Positions 29,254 through 37,158 of a stretch of 64,000 nucleotides of DNA are shown here, piece after piece. The stretch is from Maridesulfovibrio sp. GTDB lineage: Bacteria > Desulfobacterota > Desulfovibrionia > Desulfovibrionales > Desulfovibrionaceae. Location: contig NZ_OY781616.1 in NCBI RefSeq assembly GCF_963677005.1, positions 1,185,501 through 1,249,500 on the forward strand, given 5' to 3'. A program made the translations under genes and the position numbers. The first letter of the stretch is position 1, and every line of letters starts with the position of its first letter. The notes beneath the pieces were generated by a model. The model did not search any database. It saw only the letters and a program-made list of their open reading frames with translations, and was not told the DNA's origin.

Positions 29254-29841
29254 ATGAAAAAGTTTTTTTACGTTATGATCTTATTGCTGGTCTGCTCATT
29301 GCCGATATCTGCCAGCGCATCAGACACTCAACAAGTGCTCGCAACTTATTCCTTCAATTCCAAAAAGGTTCCGGCGCAATGGTCAACCGGAAAGACCTTT
29401 GTCATAGGTGAAAACCGGACATTGGGACTTTTCAATGACCGCAACAAACGTTACCGGAAATCAACAGTTCTGACCATAGACGGGATACCGGAAGGCAGAG
29501 AGGTTGAAGTAAAATTCGACCTGATCTTCGTCGGCACCTGGGACAGCGGAGGCAAGCTGGCCGATCGTTTCACTATTTCTGAAGTTGATGGAAACCAGTT
29601 ACTGGAAATGACCGAATTCCCGTGCGCGCTCATTGATGGGGATGAATCACGCCCGCTGGACAACAACGGTTTCGTAAGGGTCGGAGAAAGGGAGCGGGCC
29701 TATTGGATACAGCCGCTGGCCATGAACATTCCCCTGTCCGGGATCAAGAACGGCAAGACGGCCATCGAGTTCAGGGGATATCTGACCGGTCGTAAAACGG
29801 AATTCTGGGCGCTGGATAACGTTAAAATAATTCTGCAGTAG
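29254..29841 (+). CDS. exported protein of unknown function, linked to the DAC-like gene
   Basis: 195 residues. A clear signal peptide (MKKFFYVMILLLVCSLPISASAS) leads a beta-rich mature domain with EVKFDLIFVGTWDSGG and a closing WALDNVKI strand. The pattern recalls jelly-roll/lectin-like folds that bind sugars, but no family is recognised. AAGGA lies nine bases before the ATG, at the end of the preceding gene. Location is periplasmic or secreted. The seven-base spacing to the DAC-like gene suggests co-expression. Confidence 0.75.
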   Translation: MKKFFYVMILLLVCSLPISASASDTQQVLATYSFNSKKVPAQWSTGKTFVIGENRTLGLFNDRNKRYRKSTVLTIDGIPEGREVEVKFDLIFVGTWDSGGKLADRFTISEVDGNQLLEMTEFPCALIDGDESRPLDNNGFVRVGERERAYWIQPLAMNIPLSGIKNGKTAIEFRGYLTGRKTEFWALDNVKIILQ

Positions 29842-29861
29842 CAACAGCAACCCACAAAAAG

Positions 29862-29887
29862 AAAAAAGGCGCGGTTACCCGCGCCTT
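29862..29887 (-). terminator. terminator shared by panD and the exported-protein gene
   Basis: The stem AAGGCGCGG/CCGCGCCTT is followed by TTTTTCTTTTTG on the minus strand. It serves panD and could also stop the convergent transcript. Confidence 0.88.
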
Positions 29888-29902
29888 CTTGGCTTTCAGC
29901 TA

Positions 29903-30253
29903 TCAAGCTTTTTTAACCTTGTTCCCGTCCCCCAGCAAAACGACCTTGGGCCTGTGCAGAGCCAGTTCGTCTTCATCCAGCCAGGTATAAGAACAGATAA
30001 TGATTTTTTGTCCGACCTCACCCTTGTGTGCGGCCGCACCGTTAAGACAAAACTCACCCGGACCGCCTTCAATGGCGTATGTGGTAAGCCTTTCACCGTT
30101 GTCGACGTTCAGAACATCGACTCGCTCGTAGGGAAGAATTCCCGCTTTTTCCAACAGATCAACATCGATGGAAATTGAGCCTTCATAATCAATATTTGCA
30201 TCGGTTATGGTGGCTCGATGAATTTTTGAATTCAAGAGGCAACGATTGCCCAT
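29903..30253 (-). CDS. panD: aspartate 1-decarboxylase proenzyme
   Basis: Makes beta-alanine for pantothenate/CoA by decarboxylating aspartate. 116 residues. The proenzyme self-cleaves between G25 and S26 (NIDYEGSISID) to form the pyruvoyl cofactor. NGAAAHKGEVGQKIII is the other hallmark. I start at ATG 30253 because AAGGAGG lies six bases upstream; an earlier frame adds seven residues without support. It is monocistronic, and panB/panC are not here. Confidence 0.97.
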   Translation of the reverse strand: MGNRCLLNSKIHRATITDANIDYEGSISIDVDLLEKAGILPYERVDVLNVDNGERLTTYAIEGGPGEFCLNGAAAHKGEVGQKIIICSYTWLDEDELALHRPKVVLLGDGNKVKKA

Positions 30254-30378
30254 ACTTTCCTCCTTCAGGAGCATTCCTGTTCTCCTGAAGCAATGCCGAT
30301 ATCATGCAATCTGCAAGTTAGCAATCATCTATAGGTTGATTATAAAATCAGGAATAAACCAGCCGCTGCGTCCATATA

Positions 30379-30404
30379 AAGAAAGGGCCGAAAAATCGGC
30401 CCTT
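30379..30404 (-). terminator. terminator of the 30427-30939 gene
   Basis: The stem AAGGGCCGA/TCGGCCCTT with a short A-rich loop lies 23 bases after the stop; the T-run is short. Confidence 0.75.
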
Positions 30405-30426
30405 CCGTGAATTCGTAATGAAGTAA

Positions 30427-30939
30427 TTAAGCTCTGCGAAACTTGCGGCGAAACAACGCCACCAGCGACAATCCTCCGCCGAAGAGTAGAACAGCTCCGG
30501 GGATAGGAGTCGGAGTCCGGTCTATCTCACCAGACGTAAAAGTCCACTTCTTGTTCTTGTAGAAATTTGTCCCGGTCAAGGTTGTCTGCTCGCTGACCTC
30601 AGCCCAATCAACAGAGAAGTTGGTAAACTTGTCCGGCTTGGGGCTGTCAAACTGAATATGTGTATACAGAGTCTTGAAGTCCGCTTCAGGACCGCTGAAA
30701 ACAGCGCTTGTCTTGGTATCATCAGTATAACGCCAACTCCACCCGGAAGAGGACTGACCGCTATTAATCTTTACGTCCTTGATTGAAACACCGGGGTCGT
30801 TAACCCATATCTGCATGGCATAAACATTGGAATTTTCATTATACCAGCCATTGGCATTAATGGTAGAAGCAAACGCCGAAGCAGCGGTAAAAACCAGCAA
30901 TGCAATCAGCAGTGTAAATACACCTGAAAAGAACCTCAT
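30427..30939 (-). CDS. exported protein with VPLPA-CTERM-like sorting signal (paralogue 1)
   Basis: 170 residues. N-terminal signal peptide ending at AFAS, a beta-rich middle domain, then TPTPIPGAVLLFGGGLSL and the basic end RRKFRRA. That tail, with a Pro-rich motif, one hydrophobic helix and a basic cluster, is the architecture recognised by exosortase-type sorting (VPLPA-CTERM variant). It shares about 45% residues by eye with the gene at 31615-32115, including TLTGTNxYxNKxW. GGAGG precedes the ATG. It starts 15 bases after the MoaD-like gene. No exosortase is in the window. Confidence 0.8.
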   Translation of the reverse strand: MRFFSGVFTLLIALLVFTAASAFASTINANGWYNENSNVYAMQIWVNDPGVSIKDVKINSGQSSSGWSWRYTDDTKTSAVFSGPEADFKTLYTHIQFDSPKPDKFTNFSVDWAEVSEQTTLTGTNFYKNKKWTFTSGEIDRTPTPIPGAVLLFGGGLSLVALFRRKFRRA

Positions 30940-30954
30940 TATCCACCTCCATTA

Positions 30955-31182
30955 TCAACCACCGCCGACAGCGGGGAAAACACCGACCCTGTCCCCATCT
31001 GCAAGCACTTTGTCAAACGCCGAAGAAACGCCGTTAATGAACACAATTTTTACTTCTTCAATCGGAATGCCGACTCTCTCAAGAACATCGCTGACAGTTT
31101 CACCATCATTTATCGGATAGTTTTCAGAATTCTCAGGGGCTTTTTCAGAAAAAGTTGCGTAACAGAGTAAAGTAATATTCAT
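30955..31182 (-). CDS. MoaD/ThiS-family ubiquitin-like sulfur-carrier protein
   Basis: 75 residues with a beta-grasp pattern ending in PAVGGG, the C-terminal di-glycine that becomes a thiocarboxylate after adenylation. ETVSDVLERVGIP and VFINGVSSAFDKVLADGDRVGVF fit the MoaD fold. It could supply sulfur for molybdopterin/tungstopterin or another pathway. No moaE, moeB or thiF is nearby. Instead it is directly upstream of an exported sorting-signal protein on the same strand. AGGAT precedes the ATG. Confidence 0.85.
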   Translation of the reverse strand: MNITLLCYATFSEKAPENSENYPINDGETVSDVLERVGIPIEEVKIVFINGVSSAFDKVLADGDRVGVFPAVGGG

Positions 31183-31507
31183 ATATCCTGCTAAAAGCTT
31201 TATACTGAAAGAACGGCATTGTATTCAGTAAGTAAGTATAAATTTAAAAAAATCAATAACCGACACCAAACATTTAGAAAGTTATGCAACAAAAAGGACA
31301 AAATCAAGCTTTCTCAACAATTATTTCCAAAAAATAAAACAAGCTTCTCCTTGATTATTAATGAAATGATTCAATAAAACCTGATTTCAAGGAGTTGGCT
31401 CATTAAATAATTCGTTTTTGCCAGCAACATCCGGAAGAAACAATTCCCTCTGGAATAAGCCGGATAATCATCGGCCGTTATTTAAAGCATAGATTCTGCT
31501 AACCAAA
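31183..31507. other. AT-rich intergenic region upstream of the MoaD-like gene
   Basis: 325 bp, strongly A+T-rich, probably holding the promoter of the MoaD-like/exported-protein pair. I see no gene or stable structure. Confidence 0.45.
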
Positions 31508-31536
31508 CAAAAAAGGCTGTTTACAAAAACAGCCTT
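31508..31536 (-). terminator. terminator of the 31615-32115 gene
   Basis: The perfect 10-bp stem AAGGCTGTTT/AAACAGCCTT is followed by TTTTTTG on the minus strand. Confidence 0.92.
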
Positions 31537-31614
31537 ACAATTTTTTACGTTAGAATGTTGTTGCCGGGATACAGCTTAAAAAAAACTAAACCGGATAGAC
31601 ATAAATTCAAACAG

Positions 31615-32115
31615 CTATGTCCTTAACTTTCTACGAATAACAGCAAGAAGAGAAATCCCTCCGCCAAACAGAATGACCGCCGCCGGAATGGGGGTCGGAG
31701 TATTGGAAATCTCCCCCTGAGTATAGGTCCACTCCTTATTGCTGTAATAATTTGTCCCCGTCAGGGTCGTATCTGTACTGACTTCAGCCCATTCCACACT
31801 GAAATCATAAAACGGATTGGGTGAATCAAATTTCAAAGACACAACCAGATCACCTGCAGAAGACGTTTCGGACCCGCTGAGGATTACACTGGTATGGGAG
31901 TCGTCAGCGTAAGTCCAGGACCAGCCGGATAAGGAATCCTTGCTGAAATCAACACTTGTTATGGAGATGGCTGAATCAGTTGTCCACAACTGGACGGTGT
32001 ACACTCCACTGCTCTCAGTTCCCCAGCCCTTGGCTGAAATGGTGGAAGCCTGTGCTCCCCCTGAAACAAATAAAATCAGCAAAACAAATATACAGGCAAG
32101 ATAACGCTTAAACAT
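31615..32115 (-). CDS. exported protein with VPLPA-CTERM-like sorting signal (paralogue 2)
   Basis: 166 residues. It is a paralogue of the 30427-30939 product with the same order: signal peptide (cleavage near GAQAS), a Trp-rich beta domain with SGWSWTYADDSHTSVILSG, TLTGTNYYSNKEW, and a C-terminal TPTPIPAAVILFGGGISL helix with the basic end RRKLRT. ATG 32115 follows GGAGGGGAGT; a frame starting 12 codons upstream is not supported. Expected to be processed and surface-bound or released by an exosortase-like enzyme. Function unknown. Confidence 0.8.
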   Translation of the reverse strand: MFKRYLACIFVLLILFVSGGAQASTISAKGWGTESSGVYTVQLWTTDSAISITSVDFSKDSLSGWSWTYADDSHTSVILSGSETSSAGDLVVSLKFDSPNPFYDFSVEWAEVSTDTTLTGTNYYSNKEWTYTQGEISNTPTPIPAAVILFGGGISLLAVIRRKLRT

Positions 32116-32209
32116 ACTCCCCTCCATTGCGTCATGAAATGTTATATACATACCAAAACGACATTGTCGGGAGCCAGATAAGAATAACTAAGTTGCCTAA
32201 AGAAGGTGC

Positions 32210-32244
32210 AAAAAAAAAGTCCGGCAGAGCTAACTCTACCGGAC
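32210..32244 (-). terminator. terminator of ppaC
   Basis: The stem GTCCGGTAGAG/CTCTGCCGGAC is followed by nine T on the minus strand, 25 bases past the stop. Confidence 0.92.
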
Positions 32245-32268
32245 CCTTTAATGCAGTGTGAACTTAAC

Positions 32269-33189
32269 TTATGCGGAGAAAGCTTTCTCGAAGTTAGGAA
32301 CAACCTGTTTTTTACGGGACATTACGCCTTCAAGGTATACTTTGGTACCTTCGGGAGCAACGCCGAAAGCTTTTTCGACAACGGAAGGATCATCGGAAAC
32401 GATGAGCATTTCGGAACCTTCTTTCATGATGTCGGTAAGCAGCAGGAAGCAGCTGTGACGGCCGTCAGCTTTAACTTTTTCAAGTTCAGCGTAAAGATCA
32501 GCCTTAATGTTGTCGAATACGGACAGATCAACAACTTCGAGCTGGCCGATGCCGACTTTATTGCCGGACATGTCGAAGTCCTTGTAGTCACGGAAAATCA
32601 GTTCGCTCATGGTTGCACCGGCAACAGCGGACTTAACGTTGAACATTTCCATTCCGAGAGCCATAACGTCTGCAACGCCGGCAATCTTGGCCAGTTCTTC
32701 AACAGCAGCCTTGTCAGCATCGGTGCAGGTTACGGACTTGAACATTACGGTATCGGAGAGGATGGCACAGAGCAGGATACCGGCAATGTTTTTGGGAATT
32801 TCAACATTGTAGAACTTGTACATGGAGTTGATTACGGTACCGGTGCAGCCAACAGGCCATACCCACATTTCGAGGGGGTTGGGGGTGGTTACATCACCGA
32901 GTTTGTGGTGGTCGACAACGGCAACAACTTCACCCTTGCCGAGGTTGTCCATGCTCTGAGCCAGGTCGGAGTGGTCAACGAGGATCACTTTCTGATCGGT
33001 GGCGTCAGTTACGATTTCGGGAGCAGCGCAACCGAATTTTTCCAGTACGAAAGCGGTTTCAGGAGCAACTTCACCCTGAGCAACAGCTTTGGTTTCTTCT
33101 TTGACCTTGGACCACAGGTCTGCGATAGCAATTGCGGAAGCAATGGTATCGGTATCGGGGTTTTTGTGTCCAACAGCAATAATAGCCAT
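32269..33189 (-). CDS. ppaC: manganese-dependent inorganic pyrophosphatase (family II)
   Basis: Hydrolyses pyrophosphate, which drives sulfate activation (ATP sulfurylase) and biosynthesis. 306 residues. DHH-superfamily motifs: GHKNPDTDTIASAIA, VDHSD, VDHHKLGD, and the C-terminal DHHA2 domain with SRKKQVVPN. There are no CBS/DRTGG regulatory insertions. GGAGGAATTTAATT precedes the ATG at 33189. Codon use is strongly biased to C-ending codons, as in highly expressed genes, fitting a sulfate reducer. Confidence 0.97.
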   Translation of the reverse strand: MAIIAVGHKNPDTDTIASAIAIADLWSKVKEETKAVAQGEVAPETAFVLEKFGCAAPEIVTDATDQKVILVDHSDLAQSMDNLGKGEVVAVVDHHKLGDVTTPNPLEMWVWPVGCTGTVINSMYKFYNVEIPKNIAGILLCAILSDTVMFKSVTCTDADKAAVEELAKIAGVADVMALGMEMFNVKSAVAGATMSELIFRDYKDFDMSGNKVGIGQLEVVDLSVFDNIKADLYAELEKVKADGRHSCFLLLTDIMKEGSEMLIVSDDPSVVEKAFGVAPEGTKVYLEGVMSRKKQVVPNFEKAFSA

Positions 33190-33265
33190 AATTAAATTCC
33201 TCCTCAAAATATGGTAGCTTAAACAAGCTTGTGTCTTCTATCACAATCTTTTTTGCCTGCCAAGC

Positions 33266-33981
33266 CTATACGATGCCGGCAAGGACAATAAAGCCGAGCA
33301 AAACCACTCCGAAGACAAAAGCGGCGTAAGCTTTACGCAATCTCAGGGCTAAAAGGCCTCCGAGACTGGCGGCAATCCACAAAAAAGACCACTTCATATC
33401 CACTCCGGCGACCAACGGTCCCCATTTGTGAAAAAATATACGAAGTATGTAATGAAGGATCAAGGTACTTGTCCAGAAAAAAAGCCAAGAAGTCACAAAT
33501 GTTCTTAAAATAGACTGAAAGACCAGTTTTCCGGGCAGTTCTTCACCTGCTTTTCCCCTTCTGGCCCAGTTTAAGAGCCGGTTATGACCGCGGTTGTGCC
33601 AGCGTCGAAGCGAATAATCCAGCCAGGACCCGAAACGGGCCAGGGGAAGGCACGCAAGAATAATGATCATAACCTGACGGGCCTCGGTAAAAGCAAAGGA
33701 GGTTGTCAGAGTGAGAGCACTGAAGGTGGGGGCGAGAATGTGAGGAGGAATGTAAGTTCCGGCCGGGATATTATCCAGCCAGAATAACTCAAAAAAAACT
33801 GCAATCCGCATACTGGTGAGGACATCCCCGGTCACAGCGCCCCAAAGAGCACCGACAACCAGAGGCCGCTCCAGCAGGCCTGGATTTATGGTAAAACGGA
33901 AAAGGGAAAAAAGCGCAAAAAAAAACCGATTACCGCAACCCATGCGGGAAAAGGCAGAGCAAGTCCTTGCAGAAAACTCAT
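33266..33981 (-). CDS. PTS sorbose/mannose-type EIIC component, frameshifted near the start
   Basis: Membrane transport component of a sorbose-family PTS. Translation should start at 33981, where ATGA overlaps the EIIB stop, giving SFLQGLALPFPAWVAVIGFF. That frame reaches a nine-T run (33917-33925, minus-strand sense) and ends soon after. The following frame continues with FALFSLFRFTINPGLLERPLVVGALWGAVTGD and several membrane helices to the normal C-terminus. One extra T would give a 239-residue protein. Whether this is a mutation, a base-call error or slippage control is open. No EIID gene follows. Confidence 0.8.
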
Positions 33982-34442
33982 GCGAACCTCACCTGAACAG
34001 GATCATTTGGTACACAGCGGAAATCCAACTCTATCCCACGGCCTTTGAAATAATGCAGACAGGACTCATCATCGGAACTGAGCGCAACACTGGGAGAAAT
34101 CTGCTTTTTGCCGGGGCCGTAATGAATATTTCCTATATTGACGGAATTGAAACTGAAACCGGCTTCAAGTGCGCGACGCACGTCGGCACAGGATGAAAAA
34201 AGAATGATCATGCTCCCGCGCTGTTCACAGGGAACAGCCATGAGTCTGGCGTTGAGATCCTCGACTCTGGAGAACGAACAGGTCACTGATTGTGGAATGG
34301 CAAGGGACATTATCTGTTGCTGCAGGCTGTCATCGGCCACGGAATCATCCACCACGATAATGTGTCTGGCGTGGGTGTACGGTAACCATGTTTCAATAAT
34401 CTGCCCGTGAACAAGCCTGTTATCAATTCGCACCCACTGCAT
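33978..34442 (-). CDS. PTS sorbose/mannose-type EIIB component
   Basis: Cytoplasmic phosphocarrier, 154 residues. It accepts phosphate from EIIA on H12 (VRIDNRLVHGQIIETW). The rest fits the Sor-type EIIB fold (HIIVVDDSVADD; VNIGNIHYGPG). It begins two bases after the EIIA stop and overlaps EIIC by four bases, so the three genes are translationally coupled. With no sugar-specific EIID in sight, a regulatory role is plausible. Confidence 0.9.
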   Translation of the reverse strand: MQWVRIDNRLVHGQIIETWLPYTHARHIIVVDDSVADDSLQQQIMSLAIPQSVTCSFSRVEDLNARLMAVPCEQRGSMIILFSSCADVRRALEAGFSFNSVNIGNIHYGPGKKQISPSVALSSDDESCLHYFKGRGIELDFRCVPNDPVQVRFA

Positions 34443-34444
34443 GA

Positions 34445-34873
34445 CTACCCCTTCGAAGTTCGTTTTCGCAGCATTTCACCGGCAATGACAATCCCTTTTA
34501 CTCCGGCCTTGCTGACCTCATCGGCCAGCGTCTGCAATGATTCATTCCGTTTCTGCAATGCCTTGAGCAGCATGGGCAGGCTGACACCGGTAACAACCTC
34601 GATCTTTTCACCCTGCAGCATGGAAAGACTCAGGTTGGTAGGAGTACCGCCGAACATGTCTGTAAGGACCAGCACTCCGACACCGTTAGAAACTTCCGCA
34701 ACCGTTTTCTTGAGAAAATCCATGGCAGCGTCAATCCCCTGAGAAACGTCAACGCTTACCGAGCTGACGTAATCCTGCGGACCGACAATAAGTTCAGCCG
34801 CATCAACCAGCGACTTTCCGAAGTTACCATGAGTAACAAGGACAATTCCTATTTTGCTTGATTCAGTGCCCAT
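34445..34873 (-). CDS. PTS mannose-type EIIA component
   Basis: 142-residue phosphocarrier of the EIIA-Man family. Phosphoacceptor H15 in IVLVTHGNFGKSL, and VLTDMFGGTPTNLSL is the second hallmark. It lies 40 bp downstream of rapZ. In many Proteobacteria PTS genes here regulate rather than transport, together with PtsN. No HPr or EI gene is in the window. Confidence 0.92.
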   Translation of the reverse strand: MGTESSKIGIVLVTHGNFGKSLVDAAELIVGPQDYVSSVSVDVSQGIDAAMDFLKKTVAEVSNGVGVLVLTDMFGGTPTNLSLSMLQGEKIEVVTGVSLPMLLKALQKRNESLQTLADEVSKAGVKGIVIAGEMLRKRTSKG

Positions 34874-34913
34874 TAAAATTCCCGATTAGAACAGACGGAC
34901 AGACCGTCTCCTG

Positions 34914-35795
34914 TTATTTCAGGTGGATATGCTTATGTTCCAAAGAAACAAGATACCCTTTATCTTTGAGAGTTGCAAATATCCTTTCGGCGGTTGCCAC
35001 GGACCTGTGCCTGCCGCCGGTGCACCCCACGGCTATGGTCAGCCGGTACCGCCCTTCAGCCTCGTAAAGAGGAAGCACATATTGAAGGAAATCGAGATAT
35101 TTCTCAATAAAAACCGACCCCGGCTCCGTGCCGAGGACGTAATCCGAAATGGCCTTGTCCTTCCCTGAAAGAGGCCTGAGATTCAAATCAAAATACGGAT
35201 TGGGCAGAAAGCGCAGGTCCATGACCATATCTGCAGCAGTCGGGACATCATGCTTGAACCCGAAAGACATGACATGCACCCGCAGTCCGGATGACTTTTC
35301 GGTCAGTTCCGACCATTTTTCCTGAATGCTGCGACGCAGGTCGTGAATGGAATAAGTAGTTGTATCGATAACAAGATCAGCCTGTTCTCGAAGGGGGGAA
35401 AGAATCTCCTTTTCCTCTTCAAGAGCCTGCTCCAGGCCTATGTTACAGGCCTCAAGGGGGTGAGGACGGCGGGTTGTGGCGTACCGGCGGACAAGTTCAG
35501 GCAGGCGCGCTTCCAGAAAGAGCAGGCTTGGGCGAAACCCTTCACCCGCCAGTTCAGCGCGGGTATTCTCCCACTCGTCAATAAAATCATGCTGCCTAAG
35601 GTCCATTCCCAGCACCAGCCCGCGGTACATCCGGTCCTGTCCTGTAAACAGCTTGACCATTCTCGGCAGCATGCCGGCCGGCATTCCGTCCACACAGAAA
35701 AACCTAAGGTCTTCAAAGACCTTGAGCACCGTAGACTTGCCGGCCCCGGACAGTCCGCTTACCACAATAACCGGGAATGATTCAGACCCTTCCAT
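34914..35795 (-). CDS. rapZ: RapZ/YvcJ family nucleotide-binding RNase adaptor
   Basis: 293-residue P-loop protein. In E. coli RapZ guides RNase E to the GlmZ small RNA, controlling glucosamine-6-phosphate synthesis; the role here is inferred. Walker A VSGLSGAGKST is at residues 12-22. The C-terminal RNA-binding domain carries SFGFKHDVPTAADMVMDLRFLPNPY and GCTGGRHRSV. It sits downstream of ptsN as in the E. coli rpoN locus, after a 314-bp gap with the ptsN terminator, so it probably has its own promoter. Confidence 0.95.
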   Translation of the reverse strand: MEGSESFPVIVVSGLSGAGKSTVLKVFEDLRFFCVDGMPAGMLPRMVKLFTGQDRMYRGLVLGMDLRQHDFIDEWENTRAELAGEGFRPSLLFLEARLPELVRRYATTRRPHPLEACNIGLEQALEEEKEILSPLREQADLVIDTTTYSIHDLRRSIQEKWSELTEKSSGLRVHVMSFGFKHDVPTAADMVMDLRFLPNPYFDLNLRPLSGKDKAISDYVLGTEPGSVFIEKYLDFLQYVLPLYEAEGRYRLTIAVGCTGGRHRSVATAERIFATLKDKGYLVSLEHKHIHLK

Positions 35796-36040
35796 TCCGA
35801 CTTCCCCCCTTTACTTTTGTCCTGGTAACCAACCGGACCGCAGTATGCATACTTTGCGAGGAGGATAGTCATTCACCAGACCGCATCGGACAGGCCGGGC
35901 GCAAGAATCCGCCATCGCGTAAACCGGATATTATTTGTGCTGTACGCCCTTGAATCAGGAATGCCCTGAGAGCTTTTGCATGGATTTTCTTCCGCTGGCG
36001 GCAGTTTTCTTTTGCCGCACAAAAGAAATAGCCACATAAA
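35796..36040. other. rapZ upstream region with stem-loop
   Basis: No gene seen. It contains a perfect 8-bp stem TTCTTTTG/CAAAAGAA (36007-36027) in a context (GCTGGCGGCAG, CAAAAGAAATAGCC) like the repeat between argG and argH. It probably holds the rapZ promoter. Confidence 0.4.
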
Positions 36041-36074
36041 CAAAAATTAGCAATGGCCTGGACTCATTGCTAAT
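36041..36074 (-). terminator. terminator of ptsN
   Basis: The perfect 10-bp stem ATTAGCAATG/CATTGCTAAT with a nine-base loop is followed by TTTTGTTT on the minus strand. Confidence 0.85.
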
Positions 36075-36109
36075 CTCGTTGCAAATTCAATTTTAAATAT
36101 TCTGATTGA

Positions 36110-36559
36110 TCAGCCTACACCGAGGAGCTTAAACAGTTCCTGCTCATCCTCAGTATCTATGAAGGCCTGCCGGTAGGCGGGGTCTTTCAGTTGCCGGGAA
36201 ATCTGCGCCAGAACCTTGAGATGGGCACCGGCCCCTTTTTCAGGGGCCAGGACCATAAAAAAGATTCGGCACGGCTGCATATCAAGCGCTTCAAAATCCA
36301 CGCCCTCGCCGGACCTGCCGACGATAACCACGATTTCTTCCAGGCAATCAAGTTTACCGTGGGGGATGGCTATGCCATCCCCTATACCGGTTGTTCCGAG
36401 TTTTTCACGATCATTAAGAACCTTGATGGCGTTGTCCACATCCACATCCAGCCCTGCGGCAGGAAGGGTGGAGACCATTTCCCTCAAAACCCCGCTTTTG
36501 TCGGAGCTTTCCAATTCATATATAACAAGGTTCTTCGCCAGATTATCACTTATATTCAT
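36110..36559 (-). CDS. ptsN: nitrogen-PTS EIIA component (PtsN)
   Basis: 149-residue EIIA-Ntr. H67 in GDGIAIPHGKL is the phosphorylation site, and LGTTGIGDG is the usual lead-in. It links PEP/nitrogen status to regulators such as sensor kinases and ion transporters in other bacteria. It starts three bases after hpf, giving an rpoN-hpf-ptsN run followed by a terminator. Confidence 0.95.
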   Translation of the reverse strand: MNISDNLAKNLVIYELESSDKSGVLREMVSTLPAAGLDVDVDNAIKVLNDREKLGTTGIGDGIAIPHGKLDCLEEIVVIVGRSGEGVDFEALDMQPCRIFFMVLAPEKGAGAHLKVLAQISRQLKDPAYRQAFIDTEDEQELFKLLGVG

Positions 36560-36562
36560 CAG

Positions 36563-37108
36563 TTAGTATCCCGGGTCAATCAAACCGAAGTCGCCGTTGT
36601 TGCGGCGGTAAATCACGTTGATTGCTTCATTATCAGCATTGCGGAATACGAGGAATTCGTGCCCCATGGTCTGAAGCTGCTCTGCGGCCTCATCCACACT
36701 CATGGGCTTGGGAACAAAGGAATCGGACTCTACGATCACAGGTTCCCTATAGGTTTCCTCGTCAGCATAGCTGATTATATCCATATGTGCTGAACCGGCA
36801 CCCGCATCCTTGCGCCGACGGCTTATCACCTTTTCGCGGGCACGGCGCAGCTGTGCTTCGAGCTTGTCAAGAACCATGTCCACAGTGGAATACATGTCTT
36901 CTGACACTTCATATGCGCTTATGTGCATATAATCGGAGCTTAAAACCACCTCAGCCACATGCCTGAACTTGTCCACCGACAGGTTTACCTGCATTTCGGT
37001 GTTTTCAGGATTGGTCACATACTTCTCAAGCTTGGAGAAACGGCTATTTGCATATTCCTTCAGATGTTCAGATGCATCAAAATTCTTAAAGGTGAATGCT
37101 ACGTTCAT
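36563..37108 (-). CDS. hpf: long-form ribosome hibernation promoting factor
   Basis: 181 residues. An N-terminal S30AE/YfiA domain (about 1-100; AFTFKNFDASEHLKEYA, STVDMVLDKLEAQLRR) binds the 30S subunit. After a flexible linker, a C-terminal dimerisation domain (KPMSVDEAAEQLQTMGHEF, VIYRRNNGDFGLIDP) pairs ribosomes into 100S particles. This two-domain long form differs from the short E. coli Hpf. AAGGAGG precedes the ATG. Second gene after rpoN. Confidence 0.96.
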   Translation of the reverse strand: MNVAFTFKNFDASEHLKEYANSRFSKLEKYVTNPENTEMQVNLSVDKFRHVAEVVLSSDYMHISAYEVSEDMYSTVDMVLDKLEAQLRRAREKVISRRRKDAGAGSAHMDIISYADEETYREPVIVESDSFVPKPMSVDEAAEQLQTMGHEFLVFRNADNEAINVIYRRNNGDFGLIDPGY

Positions 37109-37158
37109 AGAGCCTCCTTCGTAATAGGTGAATATGCTTTTTTCTCCGGACTTACATT

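Noticed and set aside
32206-33195. Long open frame antisense to the pyrophosphatase gene
   Set aside because: The opposite strand carries all DHH motifs with a good ribosome-binding site.
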